Source of the DNA: Deltaproteobacteria bacterium
GTDB taxonomy: Bacteria > Desulfobacterota > Syntrophobacteria > BM002
DNA length: 32,813 bases
NCBI GenBank assembly: GCA_019309045.1
Contig: JAFDGZ010000034.1
Coordinates: forward strand, 1-32,813
Reading direction: 5' to 3'
Shown: piece after piece, positions 1 through 8,539 of the stretch
Layout: the number at the start of each line of letters is the position of its first letter
How positions within the stretch are numbered: position 1 is the stretch's first letter
Translations under genes and position numbers: made by a program
The notes under the pieces: model-generated
Told to the model about the DNA's origin: nothing
Databases searched by the model: none
The model's input: the letters and a program-made list of their open reading frames with translations, nothing else

Positions 1-2696
1 TCAGTTTTTCTGAGGTGGCTGTCGGCTTCGACCAGGAGCAGGCTCACCAGGAGAGCCAGCGCTGCCTCAACTGCGGCGTCTGCTCCGAGTGCATGGAGTG
101 CGTCCGCGTCTGCGCTGCCAATGCCGTGGATCACCATCAGAAACCGGAGAAAAAATCCATTGCAGTGGGTGCGGTGATCGTTGCCAGCGGCTTCGAACCT
201 TTTGAGGCTGCAGCCAAGGCAGAATACGGCCATGGCAGATACGCCAATGTGATTACCAGCCTGGAGTTCGAACGCATGCTCTCCGCCTCCGGACCATTCG
301 CAGGCCACATTCAACGTCTTTCCGATGGCAAGACTCCCAGCCGTATCGCCTGGATTCAGTGCGTCGGCTCCAGAGATGCAAGCCTCGGCAGAGAATACTG
401 CTCGTCGGTCTGCTGTATGTATGCCAGCAAACAGGCCATAATCGCCCAGGAACACGAACCTACCATCGAGCCCACTATTTTTTTCATCGATGTGCGTGCC
501 ATGGGCAAGGGATTCGAGCGTTATTACAACCGCGCCAGACAAGATTCTCTTTGTGCCCCCCATGGTGTCCGTTACCTGCGGAGCATGATTTCTCGCGTAG
601 TGGAGGATCCGCGTAGCAAAGATCTGGAAATTACCTACTTCGATGAACACGGCACTGCCCAGGAGGAAATATTCGATTTGGTTGTGCTCTCAGTGGGCCT
701 GCAGCCGAGTGCTGCTTCGCGCCAGCTGGCACAGGCCCTAGCTCTTCCTACGGATCGTTTCGGTTTTCTCGAAAACGAGCCCTTCAACCAGGTAGCCACC
801 CTGAAGCCGGGAATATTCTGTGCCGGGGTCGTCCAGGAACCCAAGGATATACCTGAAAGTGTGGCACAGGCAAGCAGTGCCGCGGCAGAAGCAATGAAAC
901 TTCTCGCCCCAGCTCGAAAGGAGCTAGTGGAAGAAGCCACGCTCCCCCTGGAGCGGCAGGTGGCAAGGGAGATCCCGCGTATCGGCGTCTTTGTCTGTCA
1001 CTGTGGCGTCAACATTGCCGGGGTGGTGGATGTGGAGGCAGTTGCTCGATATGCCAGCACTCTGCCCAACGTGGTCTACACCGACCACCTACTATTCAGC
1101 TGTGCTACGGATTCAACCGAGAAGATAAAGGACATCATTGGCACCCACCACCTGAACAGGGTGGTGGTGGCCTCCTGCTCAGTAAGAACCCATGAGCCTC
1201 TTTTCCAGCAAACCATACGGGAAGCAGGCCTGAACAAGTATCTCTTTGAGATGGCCAATATCAGAGACCAGTGCTCCTGGGTACACGGCAATACACCCGA
1301 GATTGCCACAGAAAAGGCCAAGGATCTGGTACGGATGGCCGTGGCTCGTGCCCTTTTCCTCGACCCGCTCCAGGAAGGGACTGTGCCCATTATTCAGCGA
1401 GCTCTAGTGGTGGGCGGCGGCGCAGCCGGCATGGTGGCAGCTCTCAACCTGGCTGAGCAAGGCTATGAGGCCGTGCTGGTAGAAAAAGAAGCTGCCCTGG
1501 GCGGCAGGGCTCGAAGTTCAATGCATTTTACCCCAGACGGAAAATCCGTGCAGCCCTTCCTGGACGACCTCATTCACAGCGTAGAACAGCACCAGCGCAT
1601 TCAGATTTTCACCAGCGCCAGAGTGGAAAACGTCTCTGGGCACCTGGGAAGTTTCAAGAGCACCATTGCGGTGAACGGCAACCGCACGGAGGTCTCCTAC
1701 GGTGCTGCCATCATCTCCTCAGGAGCCAGTGAATATCAACCACAAGAGTACCTCTATGGGAGCGAGGAGCGGGTACTTACCCAGAGTCAGTTTCACCAGA
1801 TGCTCGCTCAGGAGGATCCTGTTCTGTCCAGGGTAAAGCGGCTGGTTATGATCCAGTGCGTGGGCTCTAGAGACGAAGAACGGCCTTACTGCAGTCGCGT
1901 TTGTTGCACTGCAGCCATCGGCAACGCCTTGCGTCTGCACGAGTTGCACCCAGCAGCCCAGATTTGCATCCTTTATCGAGATATTCGCACCTTTGGTCTC
2001 CGAGAACTCCTCTACAAGAGGGCGCGGGAATCAGGAATCCGCTTCATCCGCTATGCAGCGGAGGAAAAACCGAAGGTCTGCAGCAATCACCAGGGGCTCT
2101 CGGTGAGTGTTCTGGATCAAAACCTCGGGCGTCATATCGTTTTGCAGGCGGATCTGCTGGTGCTGAGCGCTGCAATAGTGCCCAGCCGCACAAATGCGGA
2201 ACTGGCGGAGGTATTCAAGCTCAACAGGGACCCTGATGGGTTCTTTATGGAAGCACATGTGAAATTGAGACCTCTTGATTTTGCCAATAACGGTATTTTC
2301 CTCTGCGGGCTGGCACACGGCCCCAAATTCCTGGAGGAGTGTCTAGCGCAGGCTCGGGGGGCGGCAGCAAGAGTGGCCCAGATCTTCAGCCAGGAAACAA
2401 TGCTTGTCAGCGGCAGGATTGCCATAGTGGATCCGGGCAAGTGCGCAGCCTGTTGCACCTGCGTTCGCACCTGTCCATACGAGGTGCCCCGTATCGGCAG
2501 CAGGGGAGTTGCGGTCATAGAAGCTGCCGCTTGCCATGGTTGTGGTGCCTGCGCAGCTGAGTGTCCCGGCAAGGCCATACAACTCCAGCACGTTACTGAC
2601 GTGCAGGTTTTGGCCAAGTGCGACGGCCTGCTGGTTTTTCCAACAGCAGGACAGATTGTGGATGGGAGGAGAAAACAGAGTGGCTTTCGAACCTAA
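1..2696 (+). CDS. Tandem HdrA-like flavin/Fe-S protein, 5'-truncated by the window edge
   Basis: Electron-transfer flavoprotein of the heterodisulfide reductase subunit A family, probably cytoplasmic. The reading frame is open to base 1, so the GTG at 15 is not a trustworthy start and the N-terminus lies outside the window. Counting from that GTG, the visible order is: a Cys cluster at residues 17-33 (C17, C20, C23, C26, C29, C33); the second half of an HdrA-type module with CVGSRD and a YCSSVCC motif; a canonical HdrA N-terminal domain from about residue 320; a second FAD site (VGGGAAG) near 463 with another CVGSRD/YCSRVCC pair; and a C-terminal two-[4Fe-4S] ferredoxin domain (CAACCTCVRTCP, CHGCGACAAECPG) near 808-855. 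Fused double-HdrA proteins, some with a GltD/NfnB-like front part (called HdrL), are known from sulfate reducers; whether this is HdrL depends on the missing end. It overlaps mvhD by 17 bases, so the two are translated together. A paralogue lies at 5482-8256. Confidence 0.9.
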   Translation, partial: SFSEVAVGFDQEQAHQESQRCLNCGVCSECMECVRVCAANAVDHHQKPEKKSIAVGAVIVASGFEPFEAAAKAEYGHGRYANVITSLEFERMLSASGPFAGHIQRLSDGKTPSRIAWIQCVGSRDASLGREYCSSVCCMYASKQAIIAQEHEPTIEPTIFFIDVRAMGKGFERYYNRARQDSLCAPHGVRYLRSMISRVVEDPRSKDLEITYFDEHGTAQEEIFDLVVLSVGLQPSAASRQLAQALALPTDRFGFLENEPFNQVATLKPGIFCAGVVQEPKDIPESVAQASSAAAEAMKLLAPARKELVEEATLPLERQVAREIPRIGVFVCHCGVNIAGVVDVEAVARYASTLPNVVYTDHLLFSCATDSTEKIKDIIGTHHLNRVVVASCSVRTHEPLFQQTIREAGLNKYLFEMANIRDQCSWVHGNTPEIATEKAKDLVRMAVARALFLDPLQEGTVPIIQRALVVGGGAAGMVAALNLAEQGYEAVLVEKEAALGGRARSSMHFTPDGKSVQPFLDDLIHSVEQHQRIQIFTSARVENVSGHLGSFKSTIAVNGNRTEVSYGAAIISSGASEYQPQEYLYGSEERVLTQSQFHQMLAQEDPVLSRVKRLVMIQCVGSRDEERPYCSRVCCTAAIGNALRLHELHPAAQICILYRDIRTFGLRELLYKRARESGIRFIRYAAEEKPKVCSNHQGLSVSVLDQNLGRHIVLQADLLVLSAAIVPSRTNAELAEVFKLNRDPDGFFMEAHVKLRPLDFANNGIFLCGLAHGPKFLEECLAQARGAAARVAQIFSQETMLVSGRIAIVDPGKCAACCTCVRTCPYEVPRIGSRGVAVIEAAACHGCGACAAECPGKAIQLQHVTDVQVLAKCDGLLVFPTAGQIVDGRRKQSGFRT

Positions 2697-3096
2697 CATA
2701 GTAGCCTTCTGCTGCATGTACTGAGCGTATACCGCTGCGGACCTGGCAGGTTCAATGAGGCTCAACTACCCCAGCAACGTCAAGATCATCATGGTGCCCT
2801 GTACAGGCAGGGTAGACGTGATCCACCTACTGCGTGCCGTTGAAAATGGAGCTGATGGGGTATATGTAGCCGGTTGTCTCGAGGGGGGGTGTCACTTCCT
2901 CAACGGCAATATCAAGGCTAGAAAAAGAGTACAATATGTAAAAAGGCTGCTGACCGAGATCGGCATGGAACCTGAACGAGTTGAGATGTACAATCTGGAA
3001 GCCTCAGATGGACCGCGTTTTGCCCAGATTGCTGCAGAAATGACGGACAAGATAAGAAAATTGGGCCCGAGTCCTTTACACCCCTCCCCTGATTAG
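2680..3096 (+). CDS. mvhD: MvhD/FrhD-type iron-sulfur subunit, predicted selenoprotein (Sec at codon 15)
   Basis: Small [2Fe-2S] protein that passes electrons between HdrA and a partner. The gene starts at GTG 2680, 17 bases inside the hdrA end, with GGAGGAG upstream. The reading frame has one in-frame TGA at 2722-2724. Translating it as selenocysteine gives an N-terminus AFEPNIVAFCCMYU, then ADLAG, joined without frameshift to the rest of the family (VPCTGRVD, GADGVYVAGC, LGPSPL), 138 residues in all. The Cys paralogue at 4978-5385 has FEPQIVAFTCSNC, so U15 falls on the second Cys of its CxxC and makes a CxxU motif. Plain gene callers would begin at ATG 2755 and lose the N-terminal motif. 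MvhD/VhuD selenoproteins are established in methanogens and in some anaerobic bacteria. A nonsense mutation is the alternative, less likely because the motif is intact on both sides of the TGA. Confidence 0.86.
2725..2763 (+). promoter_or_regulatory. Candidate bacterial SECIS hairpin after the Sec codon
   Basis: Directly after the TGA, GGACCT (2739-2744) can pair with AGGTTC (2748-2753), with one G-U pair, leaving GGC as apical loop about 20 bases beyond the TGA. A competing fold pairs CTGC (2735-2738) with GCAG (2746-2749) around loop GGACCTG. Bacterial SECIS elements lie in this position and usually have a G early in the apical loop. The fold was judged by eye only. Confidence 0.5.
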
Positions 3097-3183
3097 CAAT
3101 GACCATCGAACCCATGGCAGTGGGGTAGCAGTGTCCAGTGCTGTTCACCAGCAGCTCTCTCCATCTCTCAGCTTGAGATGAAA

Positions 3184-3217
3184 CGGGCCCGGATCTGTTT
3201 ATTCAGATCCGGGCCCG
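3184..3217. terminator. Strong hairpin between convergent mvhD and metF
   Basis: A perfect 14-bp GC-rich inverted repeat (3184-3197 with 3204-3217) encloses a 6-base loop TTTATT. It sits between two converging units, mvhD ending at 3096 and metF ending at 3311. There is no clear T run on either side, so it may act as a bidirectional Rho-independent terminator of weak type or as an mRNA 3'-end stabiliser. Confidence 0.6.
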
Positions 3218-3310
3218 CATGGCTCTAGGCCGGCACAATCAACTGCAGGGCAGCGGCAGGGGAAAACATGCAAAAGCCGTTGGTGCTGCCATGCTGAAAA
3301 AAATGGTTCT

Positions 3311-4234
3311 CTACACAGAAGGCCTGGGTAGCAGACCCGCCCCCGAGACAATCTCCTCCACTCTTTCCTCCCATTCGATCGCCATGACATGCACGCCTGC
3401 AATACCTTGCATCTCTTTCATTTCCTGGATCTGTTCAATGGCAATCTGAATGCCTTCGGCAGCCTGTTTTTTCTTTTCCACGCCTTTGAGGCGGGTGATA
3501 TATTCCTCCGGCACATCGAGGCCTGGAACAAACTTCTGCATGTAGCGGGCCATACCCACTGACTTGAGTGGCGTGATTCCTGCCATGAGGTAGCACTTCT
3601 CTGTGAGCCCCTGATCATTGGCCTGCTTAACCCAGGTGCGGAATTTGTCCATGTTGTAGATGCACTGGGTCTGAATGAAATCCACACCAGCATCAATCTT
3701 TTTGGCAAGCCGAGTGACGCGAAACTCAAAGGGATCGCCAAAAGGATTGGCTGCCGCGCCAATAAAAAATTTAGGCACTCCCTCCAGTTCGTGATCGTTG
3801 ATGAGTTTTCCCTCGTCACGCATCTTCTTTACCGTGGCGATAAGTTGCATAGAATCGATATCAAAGACGTTCTTGGCCTGGGGATGATCGCCGAACTTCT
3901 GGTGATCACCCGACAGACAGAGAACATTCTTGATGCCCAGAGCAGAGGCGCCCAGTAGATCGCTCTGAATGGCAATGCGGTTGCGGTCCCGGCAGACCAT
4001 TTGTAAGTTCGGCTCCAGCCCTATGTCCAAAAGGAGGCGACAGACAGCAGTACTGCACATCCGTACCACCGCTGTCTGGTTGTCGGTGACGTTGACAGAA
4101 TCCACTATGCCTTTGAGGTACTCAGCTTTCTTACGAATAATCTCCGCATCTGCGCCGCGAGGAGGGCCGAGTTCCCCGGTGACAGCAAACTCACCAGCAG
4201 CAAACACCTTTTCCAAATTGCTTCCAGCTTTCAT
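3311..4234 (-). CDS. metF: Methylenetetrahydrofolate reductase (MetF)
   Basis: Flavoprotein that interconverts methylene- and methyl-tetrahydrofolate in the Wood-Ljungdahl methyl branch. The 307-residue product has the family motif GELGPPRGAD near the N-terminus, a central LCLSGDHQKFGDHPQAKNVFD stretch typical of the folate/FAD site, and an FIGAAANPF motif. The ATG start overlaps the metV stop by four bases (ATGA), so translation is coupled to the zinc/Fe-S partner. It is the last gene of the hdrA-mvhD-metV-metF unit and ends at the convergent hairpin. In acetogens MetF works with MetV and, in Moorella, with Hdr/MvhD subunits; a similar complex here is inferred from gene order. Confidence 0.95.
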   Translation of the reverse strand: MKAGSNLEKVFAAGEFAVTGELGPPRGADAEIIRKKAEYLKGIVDSVNVTDNQTAVVRMCSTAVCRLLLDIGLEPNLQMVCRDRNRIAIQSDLLGASALGIKNVLCLSGDHQKFGDHPQAKNVFDIDSMQLIATVKKMRDEGKLINDHELEGVPKFFIGAAANPFGDPFEFRVTRLAKKIDAGVDFIQTQCIYNMDKFRTWVKQANDQGLTEKCYLMAGITPLKSVGMARYMQKFVPGLDVPEEYITRLKGVEKKKQAAEGIQIAIEQIQEMKEMQGIAGVHVMAIEWEERVEEIVSGAGLLPRPSV

Positions 4235-4905
4235 TGTTTCAAATCCTCCCTGACAATCTTGCGAGGCCCACCGTCGCGACTGGTGGTCCAGTCCTTGTAC
4301 ATGAAAACCGACCTCATCTTGTCGAGCTGCCCCAGTTGGACCAGCCGCTCGTAAATAAGATGCCAGGCGCAGTCCGTCTCAGGGTTGATCTCGCACTTGC
4401 CGCCGGCCGAGCCCCCGCACGGTCCGTTCATCAGGCTCTTGGCACAACGCGCAATCGGGCAAATACCGCCAAAATTATGAATGATGCAAGTTCCGCAGCC
4501 TTGACAGAATTCTGCCCAGACGCCGTGTTCGAGAGCGCCACCCATAAAACAGGTGTTGAGCGCAGGCATGACGATTTGATCGCCATAGGCCCTGGCGATA
4601 AACTGCGGGCCCACACTGCACGCCATGGACAGGATGGCATCATAGTTGTTGGATTTGATAGGTTCCTCCAGTTGGGCAATGTACTCTGGATCACACTGAC
4701 GCTCCAGTGTCATCTCATCAATCTGTATCTCCCGTTTCTCCTTTTTTCTGGCGATTCGCAGACCGGAGGCCAGAATTCCTACCTCTTTCTGACCGCCAGC
4801 ATTGCACACCGTGACGCAACCTTTGCAGCCCACCAGGAGAATCTTGCCAAAAGGATCCGTCATTTGGAGGAGCTCCTCCATGGGCTTTCTCTCCGCAACG
4901 ATCAT
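4231..4905 (-). CDS. metV: MetV: cysteine-rich partner of methylenetetrahydrofolate reductase
   Basis: A 224-residue protein of the family annotated as methylenetetrahydrofolate reductase C-terminal domain-containing protein. It has CKGCVTVCNAGGQKE near residue 29 and a dense C-terminal Cys set (CQGCGTC, GGICPIARC, GPCGG). In acetogens MetV is required with MetF and carries metal or Fe-S sites linking the flavin to the electron donor. The start is set by AAGGAGG just before ATG 4905. The gene overlaps metF by four bases and follows mvhD by 72 bases, which fits a MetVF unit fed by HdrA/MvhD. Confidence 0.92.
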   Translation of the reverse strand: MIVAERKPMEELLQMTDPFGKILLVGCKGCVTVCNAGGQKEVGILASGLRIARKKEKREIQIDEMTLERQCDPEYIAQLEEPIKSNNYDAILSMACSVGPQFIARAYGDQIVMPALNTCFMGGALEHGVWAEFCQGCGTCIIHNFGGICPIARCAKSLMNGPCGGSAGGKCEINPETDCAWHLIYERLVQLGQLDKMRSVFMYKDWTTSRDGGPRKIVREDLKQ

Positions 4906-4977
4906 GAACTCTTACCTCCTTTGCAGTGGTTTCCCTTCCCAGTGCGTCCTGTTGCGGTGGAATTACTCAACCACGTG

Positions 4978-5385
4978 CTATCGCAGAGGGCTGGGGCCAA
5001 GCTCCTTGATCTTTTCTGTCATTTGTCGAGCCACTTCGACAAATGCTTGACCTTTTCCGGCTGACAATTGAAAAATCTCTACTCTTTCAGGTTCGACCCC
5101 CAGTTGTTCCAACATTTCTTTGACGAGATTCACCTTTTTGCGCGCCTTCTCAATGCCTTGGCGATATTGACAACTGTCTTCCTGGCAGCCTGCCACGTAG
5201 ACGCCATCAGCCCCATGCTCAATTGCTTTGAGCATGTGCAGGGTGTCCAGTCGACCCGTACACGGTATCTGAACAGCCCTGATGTTGGCAGGAAGTTGCA
5301 GGCCCATGTCGTCTGCCACCTGGGCTGCCGCAGAAGCGCAGTTGCTGCAAGTAAAGGCTACAATCTGAGGCTCAAAAGTAGTCAT
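4978..5385 (-). CDS. mvhD: MvhD-type iron-sulfur subunit (cysteine form)
   Basis: 135-residue electron-transfer subunit of the MvhD/FrhD family, a paralogue of the Sec form at 2680-3096. It carries CSNC at residues 13-16, IPCTGRLD, GADGVYVAGCQEDSC and the C-terminal LGPSPL shared with the paralogue. The start ATG has a GAAGGAG ribosome site. It lies between hdrA (97-base gap) and metV (72-base gap) on the same strand, so its likely job is to link the double HdrA to MetVF. HdrB and HdrC are not in the window, so heterodisulfide reduction proper is not implied. Confidence 0.92.
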   Translation of the reverse strand: MTTFEPQIVAFTCSNCASAAAQVADDMGLQLPANIRAVQIPCTGRLDTLHMLKAIEHGADGVYVAGCQEDSCQYRQGIEKARKKVNLVKEMLEQLGVEPERVEIFQLSAGKGQAFVEVARQMTEKIKELGPSPLR

Positions 5386-5481
5386 ATGAACTCTCCTTCG
5401 CTCCCTGTGTAATGGTCAACCTGTCGGCGACCTTTGTGCCTGGAGCCAGAACTCAAAGGCCCTGTCTTCGAGAAAACAAGC

Positions 5482-8256
5482 CTAACTGCTGAAGGTGGCG
5501 CTGATCTTGCCTATGATTTGTTCGTCTGTATAGGCAGCCATATTGATGGCCTTGCCCGGACACTCAGAGACACACATGCCGCATCCTTGGCAGAGAACGG
5601 GATCAATGGAGGCGGCACCTTCATCACTGTCAATAAAGGGCACTTGAAATGGGCAGGTGCGTACGCAAGTACAGCAAACCGCACACTTTTCGGGATCTAC
5701 CTGGGCAAATATGCCAGCTATTCGGATGCGGTCCTTGGCAAGAAGGCCCATGGCGCGCCCAGCAGCGGCCCAGGCCTCAGCAATGCTTTCTGTGGAAAAC
5801 TTCGGGCCCACGGCCAGACCAGCAAAGAACACCCCTTCGGTTTCAGAGTCCACTGGTCTCATCTTGGCCGGTGATTCAACAAGAAAGCCGTCTGTTCCTT
5901 GAGAGACCTTGAACAGGGTTGTCATTTTCTCGGAGACCCTGCTTTCAATGGCTGTTTGCAATGAGATGAAATCAGGGAAAATCTTGACCGATCTCTGCAA
6001 AACATGATCGACAACTGTGACCTCTAGCCCTCCCGCAGAGGTTTGTTGAACTTCAGGTTTCTGCTCGAGCGTGTAACGGATAAAGACTACACCCTTCTGC
6101 CGCGCCTCCTTGTAAAGTTCCTCGATAAAACCATAGGTGCGCATCTCCCTGTACAGCACATATATCTTCATGTCTGGATTTTTTTCTTTGAGATCAACAG
6201 CAGTGCGCACTGCATAGGAACAGCAAATCTTACTGCAGTACGGCCGTTGAGGCTCCCTCGAGCCAACGCATTGAATAAATACGGCACAGCCGGCCTGGTG
6301 GATCTCGGCTGGATCTTTCTGCAACTTCTCATTGAGATCGACCCAGCGAAACACCCGCGGGTGACTACCGCAAAGATATTCTGCAGTTTCAATGCTCGCG
6401 CCGCCCACTGCGAGAATGGTTGCACCATGCTCGACCTCTTTCCTGGTGCCGTCCTGCTGAACCGTACTCACAAAGTGGCCAGCAACTCCCTTGGTGGCCA
6501 CTACCTCTGCGTTCTTCATCACCGTGATGCTGTCGGTGGCCTCCACACGGCGGATCAGCTCTTCCAGATAATCCTGCAGCGCCTGACCTTGCCAGGTGGA
6601 CCGTACTTTTCTGGCATGGCCGCCCAATTGGCCGCTTTGCTCCACCAGGGTCACCGGAAAACCGTGGCTCGCCAAAGCAATGGCACTTTCCATGCCCGCT
6701 ATACCGCCGCCCACCACGAGCGCACTTTTCGATACCGCTATTTCTTTTAAAGGCTGCGGCTCTAGCAGGGCGGCCCGCACTACACTCATCTTCACAAGAT
6801 CAATGAGCATGCCTCTTTGAGAATCACCGCCACCCAGGGTGCGCAGATCCACCAGGTCGTAGAGGCACCTGTCGAGCCCAGCTCTGGCAAGAGCCTCCTC
6901 AACCAGCGGTTTATGGACGGCAGGAGTACAGCTGGCGAACACCAGCCTGTTGAAATTCTTCTCTTGGATCAATTGACTGAGGGCCGCTAACACGTCGCCA
7001 TTGCCTGCAGCAAGACTTTCTACGCCTACCACTGCCTCTATGTTTGCTGCCGCGGCAGCCGCCTCATCTAGTAATGAGCCGAGCCGTTGACTGGAGGCAG
7101 GACAGCTATAGAACACCACTCCTACTCGGGGTGCTTCTCCCTCGGTGGTTCGCATGGCCGGATAGTCTACTTTTACCTGGTAGGTCGGGGGCTTCAGGGA
7201 AGAAGTCACAGCCGCAGCAGCCGCACTTGCCTGCACCAATGACAAATTTATCTCTTGAGGTGCTGTCAGGGCACCACATACGAAGATTCCAGGCACCGAG
7301 GTGCTCACAGGTCGGAACACCTCGGTCTGCACAAAGCGTTCATTTGTCAAGGATATACCGAGTTTTTTTGCCAGCGACTCACTGTCTGCCGAGGGCTGGA
7401 GGCCCACTGACAGAACAACCATATCATAGATCTCGCTTTGTGCCCCGCCCTTCTCGTCAACGTAACTGATCACCAGGTCATCAGTTCCCGCAAGGCTGTC
7501 GACTGTATGCACTCTGGAACGTATCAGCCGGACAGCCAATTCTTTTGCCCTGTTGAGGTATTCTTCGAATCCCTTGCCGTGAGCCCGAAGATCCATAAAA
7601 AAAATGCTGGTCTCTGTGTCGGGCAGATTCTCTTTGACATTCACCGCTTCCTTGAGGGCATACATACAGCACACCGAGGAGCAGTAAGGAGCATCGCAGG
7701 CATTGATCTCACGCGAGCCTACACACTGTAGCCAGGCTATTTTGGCAGGCACCTTGCCATCAGATGGTCTCTTCACTATACCCTGAGTGGGACCGCCAGG
7801 TTTTTGCATCCCTTCGAATTCCATACTAGTTACCACATTCGGTAAAACACTATAGGAATAAGTGTCATAAACAGTTGGATCGAAGGGTTCGATACCGACA
7901 GCAAGAATGACGCCGCCCACCTTCAGGTTTATGCTCTCCCTATCGCTCTTCACTGTTGCCTCGAAGTTTCCCTGTTCACCCGAGAAACTCTCGAGTTCAG
8001 CATTGGTGATTATCTCAATGTTAGGGTGCTGGCTGGCTGCCGCTATCTGATCTTTCTGTTTACAGCAACTACACAACGGATAGATCCGGTACAATTGCGG
8101 CATTAGACCACCAAGTTGAGGCGATTTCTCCACCAGGTAGACGCCGTATCCTGCTTCTGCCAGATCCAGGGAAGCCTGAATACCGGCAACACCGCCACCC
8201 AGCACTAACACACGATCCACGGGGCTAGTTCCTGGCCAGACCTTTCCAGTGCTCAT
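5482..8256 (-). CDS. Tandem HdrA-like flavin/Fe-S electron-transfer protein
   Basis: Complete 924-residue fusion of two HdrA-type modules. Module one: FAD dinucleotide motif GGGVAG at residues 20-25, LCSCC, CVGSRE with YCSSVCC, and FFMDLRAHGKGFEEY. Module two: a partial HdrA N-terminal domain, a second FAD site VVGGGIAG near 515, another CVGSRE/YCSKICC pair, and a C-terminal two-[4Fe-4S] ferredoxin (CAVCCTCVRTCP, CQGCGMCVSECPG) about 853-900. HdrA flavins are the bifurcation site in known Hdr complexes. A single HdrA is normally about 650 residues, so this is a real fusion. AGAGGAG precedes ATG 8256. With MvhD and MetVF downstream it probably supplies or accepts electrons for methylene-THF reduction; that coupling is inference from gene order. 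It is a paralogue of the protein at 1-2696. Confidence 0.92.
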   Translation of the reverse strand: MSTGKVWPGTSPVDRVLVLGGGVAGIQASLDLAEAGYGVYLVEKSPQLGGLMPQLYRIYPLCSCCKQKDQIAAASQHPNIEIITNAELESFSGEQGNFEATVKSDRESINLKVGGVILAVGIEPFDPTVYDTYSYSVLPNVVTSMEFEGMQKPGGPTQGIVKRPSDGKVPAKIAWLQCVGSREINACDAPYCSSVCCMYALKEAVNVKENLPDTETSIFFMDLRAHGKGFEEYLNRAKELAVRLIRSRVHTVDSLAGTDDLVISYVDEKGGAQSEIYDMVVLSVGLQPSADSESLAKKLGISLTNERFVQTEVFRPVSTSVPGIFVCGALTAPQEINLSLVQASAAAAAVTSSLKPPTYQVKVDYPAMRTTEGEAPRVGVVFYSCPASSQRLGSLLDEAAAAAANIEAVVGVESLAAGNGDVLAALSQLIQEKNFNRLVFASCTPAVHKPLVEEALARAGLDRCLYDLVDLRTLGGGDSQRGMLIDLVKMSVVRAALLEPQPLKEIAVSKSALVVGGGIAGMESAIALASHGFPVTLVEQSGQLGGHARKVRSTWQGQALQDYLEELIRRVEATDSITVMKNAEVVATKGVAGHFVSTVQQDGTRKEVEHGATILAVGGASIETAEYLCGSHPRVFRWVDLNEKLQKDPAEIHQAGCAVFIQCVGSREPQRPYCSKICCSYAVRTAVDLKEKNPDMKIYVLYREMRTYGFIEELYKEARQKGVVFIRYTLEQKPEVQQTSAGGLEVTVVDHVLQRSVKIFPDFISLQTAIESRVSEKMTTLFKVSQGTDGFLVESPAKMRPVDSETEGVFFAGLAVGPKFSTESIAEAWAAAGRAMGLLAKDRIRIAGIFAQVDPEKCAVCCTCVRTCPFQVPFIDSDEGAASIDPVLCQGCGMCVSECPGKAINMAAYTDEQIIGKISATFSS

Positions 8257-8436
8257 AGGCCATACTCCTCTCTGGGCAGTACTAGGAAATACCTGCCTTT
8301 ACTACATCATCACTAGCTGGAGTTATAAAGTGTGGGGGAATGCATTGTCCCGACTTTGAAGTATGAAATACTTCTTGAAGATAGAAAAAAAGACCTATTT
8401 GCGATGTTTTTCTCATTATAATGGCAGCGTTACATA

Positions 8437-8465
8437 CCTATAAATAATTCACTGCTGGCTGTCAA
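8437..8465 (-). promoter_or_regulatory. Sigma70-type promoter for hdrA-mvhD-metV-metF
   Basis: On the minus strand a perfect -35 TTGACA (plus 8460-8465) is followed after exactly 17 bases by TATAGG (plus 8437-8442). The predicted transcript would start near 8430 and have a leader of about 170 bases before hdrA. This suggests that the hdrA unit is transcribed separately from fhs-folD. Confidence 0.6.
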
Positions 8466-8506
8466 GGGCAAAGCCTGAGCGAACACTTACCCTCCCGTTG
8501 GCCACA

Positions 8507-8539
8507 GGGCGAGCCATGAAAGCTTCATGGCTGTCGCCC
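8507..8539 (-). terminator. Hairpin after folD
   Basis: A 9-bp perfect stem, AGCCATGAA (8512-8520) with TTCATGGCT (8524-8532), is extended by GGGCG/CGCCC (8507-8511, 8535-8539) across a two-base bulge. There is no T run on the minus strand, so termination is possible but not certain. It lies between the folD stop and the hdrA promoter. Confidence 0.4.

Noticed and set aside
2755-3096. Separate short MvhD fragment starting at ATG 2755
   Set aside because: It lacks the conserved N-terminal motif and has no good ribosome site; reading TGA 2722-2724 as Sec joins it to the expected N-terminus.
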